A stretch of DNA of 64,000 nucleotides from Emydura subglobosa (taxonomy: Eukaryota > Chordata > Testudines > Chelidae), in contig ML679956.1 in the NCBI GenBank assembly GCA_007922225.1, positions 72,284,111 through 72,348,110 on the forward strand, in the 5' to 3' direction. The position numbers were made by a program, and so were the translations under genes. Positions 52,194 to 61,194 of the stretch are shown in pieces. Under the pieces are notes generated by a model. The model saw nothing but the letters and a program-made list of their open reading frames with translations. It did no database searches and had not been told where the DNA came from. The stretch's first letter is position 1; each line of letters opens with the position of its first letter.

Positions 52194-52914
52194 TTTGAGG
52201 GTTTAGGTAGGATTTATATGGTGCCTGGGCCTCGGAGCTGCCCCTCTGTGTCAGGAACCAGGGCCTGCAGCTGAGCCTGGCTAGTTGAGCCACAGCTGAA
52301 CATCCTGATTGATCAGACCCCCTGATTGGCTGAGAGGTGTCATCAGGTCTGCTCTTCAGCAACAGAAGGCGCTCAACACTTTACACAGGCAGCTGTGATC
52401 AATCCTGTGCCTCCCTGGCTCCAGCCCTGCTCGGTTCCTGACTCCAGTTCTGACTCCTGGCTCCCGCTGTGACCCTCAGTGCTGTTCCTGGTTGTCCCCT
52501 ACTCTGACCACTAGGCCTGGCTGCCCACGCTCCAGTCCATGGTACTCTACAGTGGATGATGTCTCTAGGAAGGGTCACAGGAAAAGCAGGGCCAAGTTTA
52601 AAAAATGCAGACGTGAGGCACCGTCCCATAAGCAGCAGGAAAGGGACTAACAGAGGCTGTGACACAATTTACAGAGCGCTGAGGTGAAGTTCAGGCTTGG
52701 CACATGGCGCTTTAGCAATTTTGAGGCAGTTTGAGTCAGCTCATGACATCACAACCCTTATGGCAAAGCAGGGCCTCTTTAGTGTGGTTTAAGCTGTTTG
52801 AATTACATGGATAAAAGCATAATAATTGTGAGAGACATCACTGATGGGAAATTGAGCTTCTTTTTGCATGGCAGTCCCATATCAGGGCTTCCAAAAACCA
52901 CGTGGTCTAGTTGA
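52194..52914. other. Unassigned, possibly LTR-derived
   Basis: 52225-52560 is rich in CTGACTCC/TCCTGGCTCC/TCCAGTTCTGACTCC words, a style common in turtle Ty3/gypsy-like LTRs, but no termini or duplication were found. The 88-codon minus frame at 52399-52665 shows no domain. The rest is AT-richer without features. Confidence 0.35.
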
Positions 52915-53075
52915 TTCAGTACAGGCCTGGCGGCTACGAAGTCATGAGTTCTGCTACCACTGGTGGTATAATACTTTGCACTTACGTCATATCTGTGCAA
53001 ACATTACATCGCTGCAGTGTTTGTAAATATGAACAGCCCCATTTTACAGCTGGGAAAACGGGTGCTCACGGGAGT
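52915..53075 (-). mobile_element. Weak MIR-like SINE fragment
   Basis: The clearest part is CAGCCCCATTTTACAGCTGG then GAAAAC (53034-53059), the reverse of the SINE word CCCATTTTACAG / GTTTTCCCAGCTGTAAAATGGG. The head-side remnant GAAGTCATGAGTTCTGCTACC is barely readable. Confidence 0.4.
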
Positions 53076-53937
53076 TTAAAGGGCCAATTTCCAAACTTGA
53101 GCAGCTAAACTTGGCCACCCCAATCCTTATTTTGTGAATCTGAACACTGAGCGAGGGGCCCAGCTTTGAAATTGGGTTCTGCACCCTTATGGAATAGGCC
53201 TATGGACTTCTCGAGACCCTAAACCAGTAGAATTCAGTAACAGTTAGTCTAAAAAAACCACAGAATTTAACAGGATTCTATAAATTGTTTTAAAAAATAA
53301 GCAAATCATGTAACGACCCCCTGCCCCCCCCAACAAAGCTTTGTCTGTGACTACGCTGCTCAGCTCTGCTGGCTACTCAGCCTTCTCACATGGGATTACC
53401 CATGACTGGGGATCAATAGGAGACATTCACTTTTGAGGGAACTTATTCACAAAATAACCGCTTGCGTTTCTGGTGGAGTTACACTTTTACATGCTAACAA
53501 TTTATTACTGCACCTGGGACTAGACGACTAAAGCCCTATTCACTGCTCTCCCGGCCCCAGTGAAATACTTTCAAAAGTGGGCAAGGATCCACATGTCTGT
53601 TCTCTCTGGGGTCTGATCAACCATCACTCCTCAAACTCTCCCAAAACTTTTCAAGTCTGTTTACTGTAGGTCAGCCACTGGTTATTGCGCAGACCAGAGG
53701 CTTCCCAGAAATCTCCGAGCTCAGTCTGCTAAATAAAACAGCACTAGAGAGGGGGAACATACAGACAAAATCTTTTCTGGAAGAGGAGATTTCTTTTAGC
53801 TGAAGGTTTGTGAACCCTCTCAGACAGAGACAGCTGAGAGCAGGCAGTGGGCGGAGCTGGGTGTGCTTATGGAAAGGGGCACAGTTTGAGGTGAAGTCGT
53901 AGCCCCATTGACTTCACTGGAGTCAGGGCAGGTGGTT
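53076..53937. other. Unassigned sequence
   Basis: No gene. C/A-rich patch at 53318-53335 (CCCCCTGCCCCCCCCAACAAAG). No open frame with a domain. Confidence 0.35.
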
Positions 53938-54240
53938 CCCCTCCCACTGGCTGCAGAAAGGAGCCGCTGCCTAAGTACCCAGACGGAGCGCATTGCCAGT
54001 GAAGGTTCCTTGCTGCAGGCAAGGGGACAGGAGATCAAGGCTCCCCTCCCCCTGGTTGTAGCAAGGAGCACAGCAAAGTGCTCCACCTGGGTCCACAGGT
54101 GCTGGGGTCCCTGCCGGAGCTGGAGGTAGGAGAGCACTGATCTCCCATCCCCCTGGCTGCAGAAGAGAGCCGCTGCCTAGGGACCCAGGTGTAGCGCACG
54201 GTTTCCCTGCTGCAGCCAGGGGGACAGGAGATCCTCCTCG
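53938..54240 (+). repeat. Three-unit tandem repeat, ~103-bp period
   Basis: Units begin at 53938 (CCCCTCCCACTGGCTGCAGA), 54043 (CCCCTCCCCCTGGTTGTAGC) and 54144 (CCCATCCCCCTGGCTGCAGA). Each is followed by (A)GGAGC(C), a C(T)GGGTCC/GGGACCCAGG(T) box, and GGGGACAGGAGATC at the end of units 1 and 3. Unit 2 is the most diverged. At 54341-54360 AAAAAGGTCGGGAACCACTG resembles the right inverted end of a hAT-Charlie-type element (CAGTGGTTCCCRACCTTTTT), so the array may be the inside of a non-autonomous hAT element. Opposing frames of about 70-107 codons run through it and are by-products. Confidence 0.65.
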
Positions 54241-54375
54241 CTGAACACCTTCCCTCTGGGTGAAGTGGGGGGAAAGGGGCTGCTGGCAGAGACTGGTGGC
54301 TCGTCAGGGTTGTAAAAATTGTATTTGTGGTCCTCGAGCCAAAAAGGTCGGGAACCACTGAGTTAGGCTTTTAGC

Positions 54376-54610
54376 TTTTGTGTTTTCTTAAAGCCCTAGC
54401 TCCTGGAGTCTTGTGATCATGAGAATCTCGGGTTTCTATGTATAAATAAAAGTAAGTTTCTCGTGCTCGAAGTTGTGGAAGAAAGCTTGAAAACATGAAC
54501 CCTAAAGGCTCCAAGACCAGAAATAAAAGAAAAAGCACCCACATTGTTTTTTAAAATCTCATAGTTTTTTGAGGACTGACTCTTGATTTTTGGTTGCTTG
54601 TTGGCAGGAC
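54376..54610 (+). repeat. Dispersed repeat R1, copy C
   Basis: TGTTTTCTTAAAGCCCTAGC, TCCTGGAGTCTTGTGATC, GAGAATCTCGGGTTTC, TAAGTTTCTCGTGCTCGAAG, GAAGAAAGCTTGAAAAC, TTTTTTAAAATCTCATAG and GATTTTTGGTTGCTTG, in the same order as copies A and B. It ends next to TTGGCAG, which fits the CTGGCAA-type terminus of copy B. Confidence 0.65.
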
Positions 54611-54734
54611 CGTGGAGAGATTCTTGTTTTTTCATCTGTCAAGATAGGGGGCCTGATGCTCATGGCCACTGAGGCCTCTCTGGCAATGCAAATAAGTGAC
54701 GGTAGTTTATGATAAGGTGGTGGTGAGGGAACTT

Positions 54735-54990
54735 AGCCCTGGTCTACCTGGAGATTTGGCGGCAGTCGACGGGAGTTATGCAAGCGACACAGAGTAGCTT
54801 GCGTAACTCCCATCAACTGCTGTGCTTCCCTTCTGCATGCCATCTTCACTGCACCGCGCCAACGGGAACCGCGTTCCCATCGACGCAGCGCTACGCCACT
54901 TGAGGGGGTGGGTTACAAGCATCGACTTCCTGATGGATTCAGTGGGTCTTCACTGACTGCTCAATCGATCCAGAAAGATCGATCTGACGG
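54735..54990. mobile_element. hAT-like MITE, partial
   Basis: AGCCCTGGTCTACCTGGAG begins the element (GGTCTAC-type end). The inside has GCGGCAGTCGACGGGAGTTATG and CATCGACGCAGCGCTACGCC with several inverted GACGGGAG/CTCCCATC pieces (GTTATGCAAG / CTTGCGTAAC). The right side around ATCGATCCAGAAAGATCGATC runs into the CR1 piece that begins near 54998; the right terminus is missing. Confidence 0.5.
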
Positions 54991-54997
54991 CGGCGAC

Positions 54998-55228
54998 TTT
55001 GAATTAGAGTTGCAGCTAGCAAGGGACGTGAAGGGGAACAAGAAGGATTTCTACAGGTGTGTTACCAACAAGAGGAAGATTAGGGAAAGTGTGGGCCCCT
55101 TACAGAATGGGGGAGGCAACCTAGTGACGGAGGATGTGGAGAAAGCTGAGGTACTCAATGCCTTTTTTGCCTCTGTCATCACAGACAAGGTCAGCTCCCA
55201 GACTGCTTCCAACTCTGTGATTCTATGA
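54998..55228 (+). pseudogene. CR1 ORF2 fragment joined directly to the CR1 3' tail
   Basis: The frame encodes a CR1 ORF2 segment located between endonuclease and polymerase: [16 protein letters not shown], then REN(S)VGPLQN-like, [18 protein letters not shown] and [11 protein letters not shown]. At 55207-55228 the sequence switches to TTCCAACTCTGTGATTCTATGA, the extreme CR1 3' end. The whole reverse-transcriptase region and most of the 3' UTR, more than 1 kb judging by the other copies here, is missing between the two. The final TGA of the open frame is inside the tail. It is an internally deleted CR1, which could be a genomic deletion or a recombinant formed at insertion. Confidence 0.75.
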
Positions 55229-55393
55229 CAGGGTATGTTGACTCTGCAGTCACAGGAGTGATCGCAGCTTCAGTAGGAGTACCTGTGCAAGCTTTAATCT
55301 AGCTAGCATGGCTACAAATAGCAGTGAAGATGCGACAACACAGACCTGGCATGGGCTAGCAACACTGCCATGTCTTCATTGCTACTTTTTTAA
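55229..55393. mobile_element. Palindromic MITE, left half (split by CR1)
   Basis: Starts CAGGGTATGTTGACTCTGC and continues AGTCACAGGAGTGATCGC, TGCAAGCTTTAATCTAGC, TAGCATGGCTAC. The reverse complement of 56816-56897 repeats this order (TATGTCTATAACGC, AGAGGCGTGACTGCAGC, TGAGCTAGCTTTAATCGAGC, TTGTGTGGCT), so the two pieces are the left and right arms of one element. Confidence 0.7.
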
Positions 55394-56815
55394 AATCATA
55401 GAATATTGACGTTGGAAGGGACCTCAGGAGGTCATCTAGTCCAACCCCCTGCTCAAAGCAGGACTAACCTCAGCTAATCATCCCAGCCAGGGCTTTGTCA
55501 AGCTGCAGATTAAAAACCTCTAAAGATGGAGATTCCACCACCTCCCTAGGTAACCCATTCCAGTGCTTCACCACCCTCCTAGTGAAAAACTTTTTCCTAA
55601 TATCTAACCTCCCCCACTGCAACTTGAGACCATTGCTCCTTGTTCTGTCATTTACTACCATTGAAAGCAGCCTAGCTCCATCCTCCCTGGAACCCCCTTT
55701 CAGGTAGTTAAAGGCTGCTATCAAATCCCACCCTCATTCTTCTCTTCTGCAGACTAAACAAGCCTAGTTCCCTCAGCCTCTCCTCATAAGTCTTGTGCTC
55801 CAGCCCCCTAGTCATTTTTGTTGCCCTCCGCTGGACTCTCTCCAACTTGTCCACATCCTTTTTGTAGTGGGGGGCCCAAAACTAGACACAATACTCCAAA
55901 TGCAGCTTCACCAATGCCGAATAGGGGGAATAATCACTTCCCTCGATCTCCTGGCAATGCTCCTACTAATGCAGCCCAATATGCTATTAGCCTTCTTGGC
56001 AACCAGAGCACACTGCTGACTCATATCCAGATTCTTATCCACTGTAACCCCCAGGTCCTTTTCTGCACAACTGCTGCCTAGCCTGTCGGTCCCTGATCTG
56101 TAGCTGTGCATGGGATTCTTCCGTCCTAAGTGGAGGACTCTGCACTTGTCCTTGTTGAACCTCATCAGATTTCTTTTGGCCCAATCCTCCAATTTATCTA
56201 GGTCACTCTGTATCCTATCCCTTCCAGGGTATCTTCACTCCCCCTAGCTTAGTGTCATCTGCAAACTTGCTGAGGGTGCAATCTATCCCATCCTCCAGAT
56301 CATTAATGAAGATGTTGAACAAAACCGGCCCCAGGACTGACCCCTGGGGCACTTCGCTTGTGACCGGCTGCCAGCTAAACATGGAGCCGTTGATTACTAC
56401 CCGTTGAGCCCGATGATCTAGCCAGCTCTCTATCCATTTTATAGTCCATTCATCCAACCCATACTTCTTTAACTTGCTGATAAGAATACTGTGACAGACT
56501 GTATCAAAAGCTTTGCTAAAGTCAAGATATATCACATCCACCGCTTTCCCCACATCCACAGAGCCGGTCACCTCATCACAGAAAGCAATCAGGTTGGTCA
56601 GGCATGACTTGCCCTTGGTGAATCCGTGTTGACTGTTCCTGATCACCTTCCTCTCTTCCAAGTGTCTTAAAATGGATTCCTTGAGGACCTGCTCCATGAT
56701 TTTTCCAGGGATTGAGGTGAGGCTGACCAGTCTGTAGTTCCCTGGATCCTCTTTCTTCCCGTTCTTGAAGATGGGTACTATGTTTGCCTTTTTCCAATCA
56801 CAAGGGATCTCCCCC
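55394..56815 (-). mobile_element. CR1 LINE inserted into a MITE
   Basis: The + strand starts TCATAGAATATTGACGTTGG and GAAGGGACCTCAGGAGGTC (reverse of the CR1 3' end) and reaches GATCTCCCCCAATTTT, inside ORF2. 5'-truncated, about 1.4 kb, closely related to the copies at 6311-7545 and 38238-38665. MITE arms lie on both sides. TTTTA next to each junction may be the target duplication, but AT-rich context makes this weak. Confidence 0.92.
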
Positions 56816-56874
56816 AATTTTAGCCACACAAGCTCGATTAAAGCTAGCTCATGTCTACCTCGCGCTGCAGTCAC
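55470..56874 (-). pseudogene. CR1 ORF2 reverse transcriptase with frameshifts
   Basis: The N-terminal part (56215-56815) reads [69 protein letters not shown] and the catalytic [10 protein letters not shown] box with both aspartates intact. After it the frame shifts near 56225. The next piece (55908-56192) holds [16 protein letters not shown], then [15 protein letters not shown], and is lost at 55910. The last (55470-55724) holds [17 protein letters not shown] to [10 protein letters not shown]. So at least two frameshifts separate three readable pieces. The frame extends a few codons past the CR1 edge into MITE sequence at 56816-56874. Endonuclease absent. Confidence 0.88.
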
Positions 56875-56897
56875 GCCTCTGATTGCGTTATAGACAT
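56816..56897. mobile_element. Palindromic MITE, right half (split by CR1)
   Basis: TTTAGCCACACAAGCTCG, ATTAAAGCTAGCTCATGTC, GCTGCAGTCACGCCTCTG, ATTGCGTTATAGACATA. In reverse complement its outer 35 bases match the left end of 55229-55393 at 24 of 35 positions, and the inner GCTAGCTTTAAT block also recurs. Confidence 0.7.
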
Positions 56898-57985
56898 AGA
56901 TTCATGGATTCCAAGGCCAGGAGGGACCATTGTGATCACCTCATCTGACCTCCTGAATAACACAGGCCAGAGAACCTCCCCAAAATAATTCCTAGAGCAG
57001 ATCTCTTAGAAAAACACCCAAACTGGATTTAAAAATTCAGTAAAGGAGAATCACCCTTGGTAACTTGTTCTAATTTTTGGCTAATTACTCTCATTATTAA
57101 AAATGTACACCTTATTTCCAGTCCTAATTTGTCTAGCTTCAACTTCCAGCCATTGGGATCATCTTATACCTTCTCTTTTAGATTGAAGAGCCCATTATTA
57201 AATATTTGTTTTCCATGTAGATACTTCTAGACTGTAATCAAGTTGCCTCATAATCTTCACTTTGTTAAACTGAATAGATTGAACTTCTATCACTATAAGG
57301 CATGTTTTCTAATTCTTTAAGCACTCTTGTGACTCTTCTCTGAACCCTTTGCAATTTATCAGCATCCTTCTTGAATTGTGGGCACCAGAGCTGGGCCCAG
57401 TATTCCAGCAGCGGGCGCACCCGTGCCAAATAGAGGTAGATTCCTTTGTTTATGCATCCCAGGACAGCATCAGCCCTTTTGGCCACAGTGTCATACTGGA
57501 ATCTCATGTTTCAGGTGTTTATCCAGACTTTGTCAGAGTCACTGCTTCCCAGGAGAGAGTATGGCCTACACTCTTTGTTCCTAGATACATATATTTACAT
57601 TTAGCCATACGAAAACACATATCGTTCGCATGTGCCCGGTTTACCAAGTGATCCAGATCACACTGAATCAGTGACCTATCCGCCTCATTATTTACCTCCC
57701 CCCTCCCAATATTTGTGCCCTCTGCAAACTTTATCAGTGATGATTTTACATTTTCTTTCAGGTCACTGATACAAATGATAACTAGTGTAGGGCCATGGAC
57801 TGACCCCTGTGGGACCTCACTGGAAACCGACCCACTGGATGACAATTCCCCATTCACAATTACATTTTGGGACCTGTAATTTATCCAGTGTTTGTTTAAT
57901 TTAATGTGAGCCATTTCAATTTGACATCGTGCTAGTTTGTTAATCAAAACGGCGTGTGGTCGCCTGACAAACACCTTACATGCGC
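56898..57985 (-). mobile_element. Older CR1 LINE
   Basis: The + strand begins GATTCATGGATTCCAAGGCC, AGGAGGGACCATTGTGATCAC, ATAACACAGGCCAGAGAACC (3' UTR), then reaches the polymerase region. Much more diverged than the CR1 beside it. It abuts a palindromic MITE at its 5' side (57989) and the split MITE at its 3' side. Confidence 0.88.
57265..57985 (-). pseudogene. Old CR1 reverse transcriptase, decayed
   Basis: The upstream piece contains [39 protein letters not shown] and, at the catalytic position, FAEGTNIG in place of FADDTKLG, so both aspartates are lost. The downstream piece has DAVLGCINKGIYLYLARVRP, LEYWAQLWCPQFKKDADKLQ and RVQRRVTRVLKELENMPY. The frame is interrupted between them around 57510. 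Not functional. Confidence 0.85.
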
Positions 57986-57988
57986 TTT

Positions 57989-58242
57989 GGCTTGTCTGCA
58001 CAAGCACTTCTGCCGCCAAAACGTTTGCTCAAGGATGTGAAAAAACACCCCCCCCAAGTGACATAAGTTTTGCCGGCATAAGCACTTGCGTGGCTGCATT
58101 ATGGCGACAGGAGAGAGTTCTTCCGCTGACATAATTAAACCACCTAAACAAGCGGCAGTAGCTACGTTGGCGGGAGAGTATTTTTTTCACACCCCCGAGT
58201 GACAAAAATTTTGCTGGTGTAAGTGCTAGTATAGACAAGGCC
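57989..58242. mobile_element. Palindromic hAT-like MITE, both ends present
   Basis: The left end GGCTTGTCTGCACAAGCACT, TCTGCCGCCAAAACG mirrors the right end (reverse complement GGCCTTGTCTATACTAGCAC, TTACACCAGCAAAATTTTTG). A CACCCCC(C)-type block near GATGTGAAAAAACACC and GGTGTGAAAAAAATACTC occurs in both arms. The centre GTTCTTCCGCTGACATAATT, AAACCACCTAAACAAGCGGC is typical of a widespread turtle MITE. No 8-bp target duplication was resolved. Small overlapping frames on both strands are non-coding. Confidence 0.75.
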
Positions 58243-59324
58243 TTGGTGTCAATGAGACTTCAGTATGCCCCCTTGTGGTTATAGAGGGAAGAATCATCTG
58301 AGTAAGTGATGAAGCATGAGTATCTGCATGACCGAGTTAAATGTAAACAACTCAGGGATCTTTAAGTCTTTACAGTGATCGGGACATCAGAAAAGCTGGA
58401 CACCTCGTTTTCCATTGAGAATTCCCTTTCTGCATGTAATGAAAAGCATTCCTGCCTTAGCTCCTTCCCTTAAGGGTGATGGCAAACACCCTTCACAGCA
58501 TATACGGGTTGTGATACATGTTTCACAGATCAGCAATGCCCCATGTGAGCTGCCCCACCTGAACAACAAATATCTCCCAGCGTTAGAACCTGAATGATTT
58601 CAGAGCACATTGCTAACTTTTACATGCAAAGCTCTTCACCCACCACTGAAGTGCAGCTCCCACTGGGGTGGGAGCTGGCTGATGTCTAGCAATTTTTTTG
58701 CAGTAATTTAGATTGCGTGGTGCAGAAGAAAACAGGATCCAATGAAAGCAGCAGGGGGGGTGGGTTAAATAGCCTGGATATAATTACCAAAGCTGGAATT
58801 TGGCCAGAATACTAAAGATTAACATTCTGCTCTTGCAAAAAGTGCCAGGGATTCTTTAGTGACCACAGATGGTCAGGAGCTGAATTTTGCAGCTGGTCTG
58901 AATGATGGGCTTTTGCTCCTCACCAGACCTGGACCAGTATGGCAGGACATGGGCCCACCTAGTCCACTGATTTCGGTGGGACAGCTCCCACCCAGAGGCA
59001 GCACTCAAGCACTGGGGGCACAATCTAGCTTCAATAAGAAAGCAGCTAAAATCGCCAAACCATTCTTACAAATCCACTCTGTCCTTTCAGGTTACTGCCA
59101 GCTGTAAACTCTCCTTCTCCCTCTCATCCTGTCTCTTATAATTATTTCATCAAATCAGCCGTTTTTCCCTCTGACTGTAAGTTTCAAGCCATCCAACTCT
59201 GCTCTGTGATAAATCTCCCTAAAACGACAGCTGCTTCCTCCTCCCCCGCCGACTGGGCGGGTTCTTGTGTTTTCTTCTACACACATACCCACTATATCAA
59301 TATATATATATTTTAACGTCGCAT
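58243..59324. other. Unassigned sequence
   Basis: Several 60-82 codon frames without domains. A decayed fold-back fragment (about 58900-59010; GGACCAGTATGGCAGGAC, CCACTGATTTCGGTGGGACAG) has a recognisable centre only. Confidence 0.35.
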
Positions 59325-59572
59325 TCTTTCCCTCTCAATGATATTTCCTGTCCGCCCTCTCCCTCTTGCTCCCTGTCTCACTCTGTGCTTCCTCTTTCTC
59401 TGCCCCCGCGCGGCAATTTGTCACTGCTCGAGTGTATTTTTCTTTTATAGAACTGTGTTCGCATGGCTGACTCCCACCAACACGAAGTGCCTGGCCCATT
59501 AACTTCAATAGCGCAACTGACAACCTGAACTCCGAGTCACATTGTCCAGTGATATACAATGCATTTGAGCTG
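59325..59572 (-). repeat. Dispersed repeat R2, copy B
   Basis: The reverse strand shows CACTGGACAATGTGACTCGG, AGTTCAGGTTGTCAGTTGC, TTAATGGGCCAGGCACTTCG, TGTTGGTGGGAGTCAGCC, then a purine-rich AGAAAGAGGAAGCACAGAGTG and ATTGAGAGGGAAAGAATGC. It parallels copy A (24985-25260), where the middle purine-rich part differs most. A TA run lies at 59300-59311 just outside. Confidence 0.6.
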
Positions 59573-59689
59573 CCAGAACCTGCTGGTAAGGCATTCCAGT
59601 GCTTGCTTCGCCCACATGCACTGGGAAAGAAAATTACTCGTGGGGGGAGGGGAAATAAGCTCTGCTTGGCTCTTTAATTTTTTTTCTGG

Positions 59690-60060
59690 TTCATGAATTA
59701 TAATCTTTTACTTATTAAAGTTTTACTGGTTCCTAATAGGCATTTTATTGCAGGATTTATAGTGGCATGCAAATCACGCTAAATATCCCACGAATGCTAC
59801 AGCTCCTCTCAGTAGGGTTAGATCAAGCAGGCTGGCAAAGATCAATCCAGTCGTGTTGCCGTGCTATCAACTCAGAAAGAGGCAATATTAAACCGATACC
59901 ATGAATTAGGCACATGTAAATGAACAAGCCTGCATTAGAAGATTCATTAGGCATCGCTGCTAATTGCACATTGCCAGTGATGAGATGCTGATGTTACCCC
60001 CGCCATCTTGTTAAATGACAATTTAAGACATCATAAAAGGTAGCCAGCAAGGAGGCAGGA
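59690..60060. promoter_or_regulatory. Candidate developmental enhancer / conserved element
   Basis: Repeat-free block with an octamer ATGCAAAT (59767-59774) and homeodomain-type sites (GAATTATAATC, CTTATTAAAG, GATTCATTAGGC, TGCTAATTGC), plus paired AAGATCAATCCAG and TTAGATCAAGC words and a GTGATGAGATGCTGATG stretch. The density and variety of motifs in about 370 bp, without any transposon signature, resemble vertebrate non-coding elements near developmental genes. Conservation is not testable here. Confidence 0.35.
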
Positions 60061-60349
60061 TGACTCCGGAGGTTGTTAATGGGCTTTGGAGCGCTTGCTG
60101 TGCTCCGTTACAGGTTTGATTCCATCTTAACAGGTGTCTGGGTAACAAAGATCATCACCTGAGTTGATGGCATATAAAGAGCTGCCAGAGGAAGTGATTT
60201 GCAGAGCACACCAAAGAGTTTTATTGTCCAACACCAACCCAAGAACTATGCTACATATTCTTCAGCGCCATCTGCTTGCACCTTCCTTACTAACTATGTA
60301 CATACTCACAGAAATAGAGCACTCCTGTAGCAACCAGAGGACAAAGATT
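60061..60349. other. Unassigned sequence
   Basis: A GAGCTGCCAGAGGAAGTGATT stretch (60180-60200) recalls CR1 C-terminal coding sequence, but nothing on either side supports a copy. No gene. Confidence 0.3.
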
Positions 60350-60560
60350 GAATGAGTCTGTGTAATCCACACCGGGACAGTGGGTTTTTGTCCCCCTCTA
60401 GTGGCTACCCATATAGAAGTTTGCTTTGGCTATTAAGTAAAGGACTTAGTTCTTTAACTAGAGTGGTAGAAGCTTATGCTTTTTGCTCTAAAGAACCCAG
60501 GTTCAAACCCCAGTGACGTCCCGAGTGGCGTGTGCTCCACATACACACTGAACTGTTCTG
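60350..60560 (+). mobile_element. tRNA-headed SINE (CCCCCTCTAGTGGC family)
   Basis: GACAGTGGGTTTTTGTCCCC, CTCTAGTGGCTACCC and GGCTATTAAGTAAAGG precede a tRNA-like part: ACTAGAGTGGTAGAAGC (A-box-like) and CCAGGTTCAAACCCCAG (a good B box). I recognise this arrangement from a turtle SINE in which the tRNA-like section follows a CCCCCTCTAGTG block. Not an intact tRNA gene: no closed acceptor stem. Confidence 0.6.
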
Positions 60561-61145
60561 TCCTCTATAGAGTGCTGTTCCCTCTACTTTGTGTCATAAC
60601 CTGTGGGCAACTAAACTGCGCTTGTCTCTGCTGGGACCAGGCACCAGCACAGCAACTTCTTCCTACAGTGAAATGCCGTGCAGGTGCTTTGCTAACAGTT
60701 TGGATAACTGGCTCGGAGGTCATGTCACTTTTATGAAGGAAAATAGGTCACACCTCAGAGTAAGTGTACTGTAATAATAGTGCAGTTCATTGCAATTATG
60801 CTGTGGTTATCCTATTTGCTACCTGTAATTACCACTAATTCATAGAACTGGAAAGTACATGATGATACTGAAAACAGTGTAGATAGTATACTTGGATTCT
60901 AACGGCTTATATATTAAGAGCATCAAAGGAGAACAAAAGCGTACATGGGTCAGGTAACTTCCAACTATTTGATTTAGAGGCAGTCGCAATTTAAACATCA
61001 AATCCACCATGTGCTTGCACTGCAGCTGCAATGTAATGACTGGACCGTCACAGGGCATAAAAGAAGTTCCCAGCCTTATATGACAGCCACCATCTTGACT
61101 GATGCACCAGGAACTGTCAGAGAGACATGAGCTGCTACAGCTTGC
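60561..61145. other. Unassigned sequence
   Basis: Frames at 60476-60774 (plus) and 60840-61217 (minus, 125 codons) have no domain and partly derive from SINE or hairpin sequence. Confidence 0.35.
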
Positions 61146-61194
61146 GCTAAAGAGCCAAGCCCCTATAGGTGAGGGCAGGGCTTGGCTCTTTAGC
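61146..61194. repeat. Perfect 17-bp hairpin
   Basis: GCTAAAGAGCCAAGCCC (61146-61162) is matched without error by GGGCTTGGCTCTTTAGC (61178-61194) around a 15-base loop. Pairing stops immediately outside. It could be a young palindrome, a transposon end, or a structured RNA element. As a microRNA precursor the stem is short (17 bp, not the usual ~30). Confidence 0.85.

Noticed and set aside
56576..56797. 73-codon minus frame beside the CR1 polymerase
   Set aside because: Shadow of the reverse-transcriptase sequence in another register.
57989..58242. Small proteins in the 58-kb palindrome
   Set aside because: Frames exist on both strands only because the element is palindromic; it is a non-coding MITE.
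60440..60520. Possible functional tRNA with a good B box (GGTTCAAACCCC)
   Set aside because: No pairing acceptor stem, and upstream sequence matches a SINE layout.
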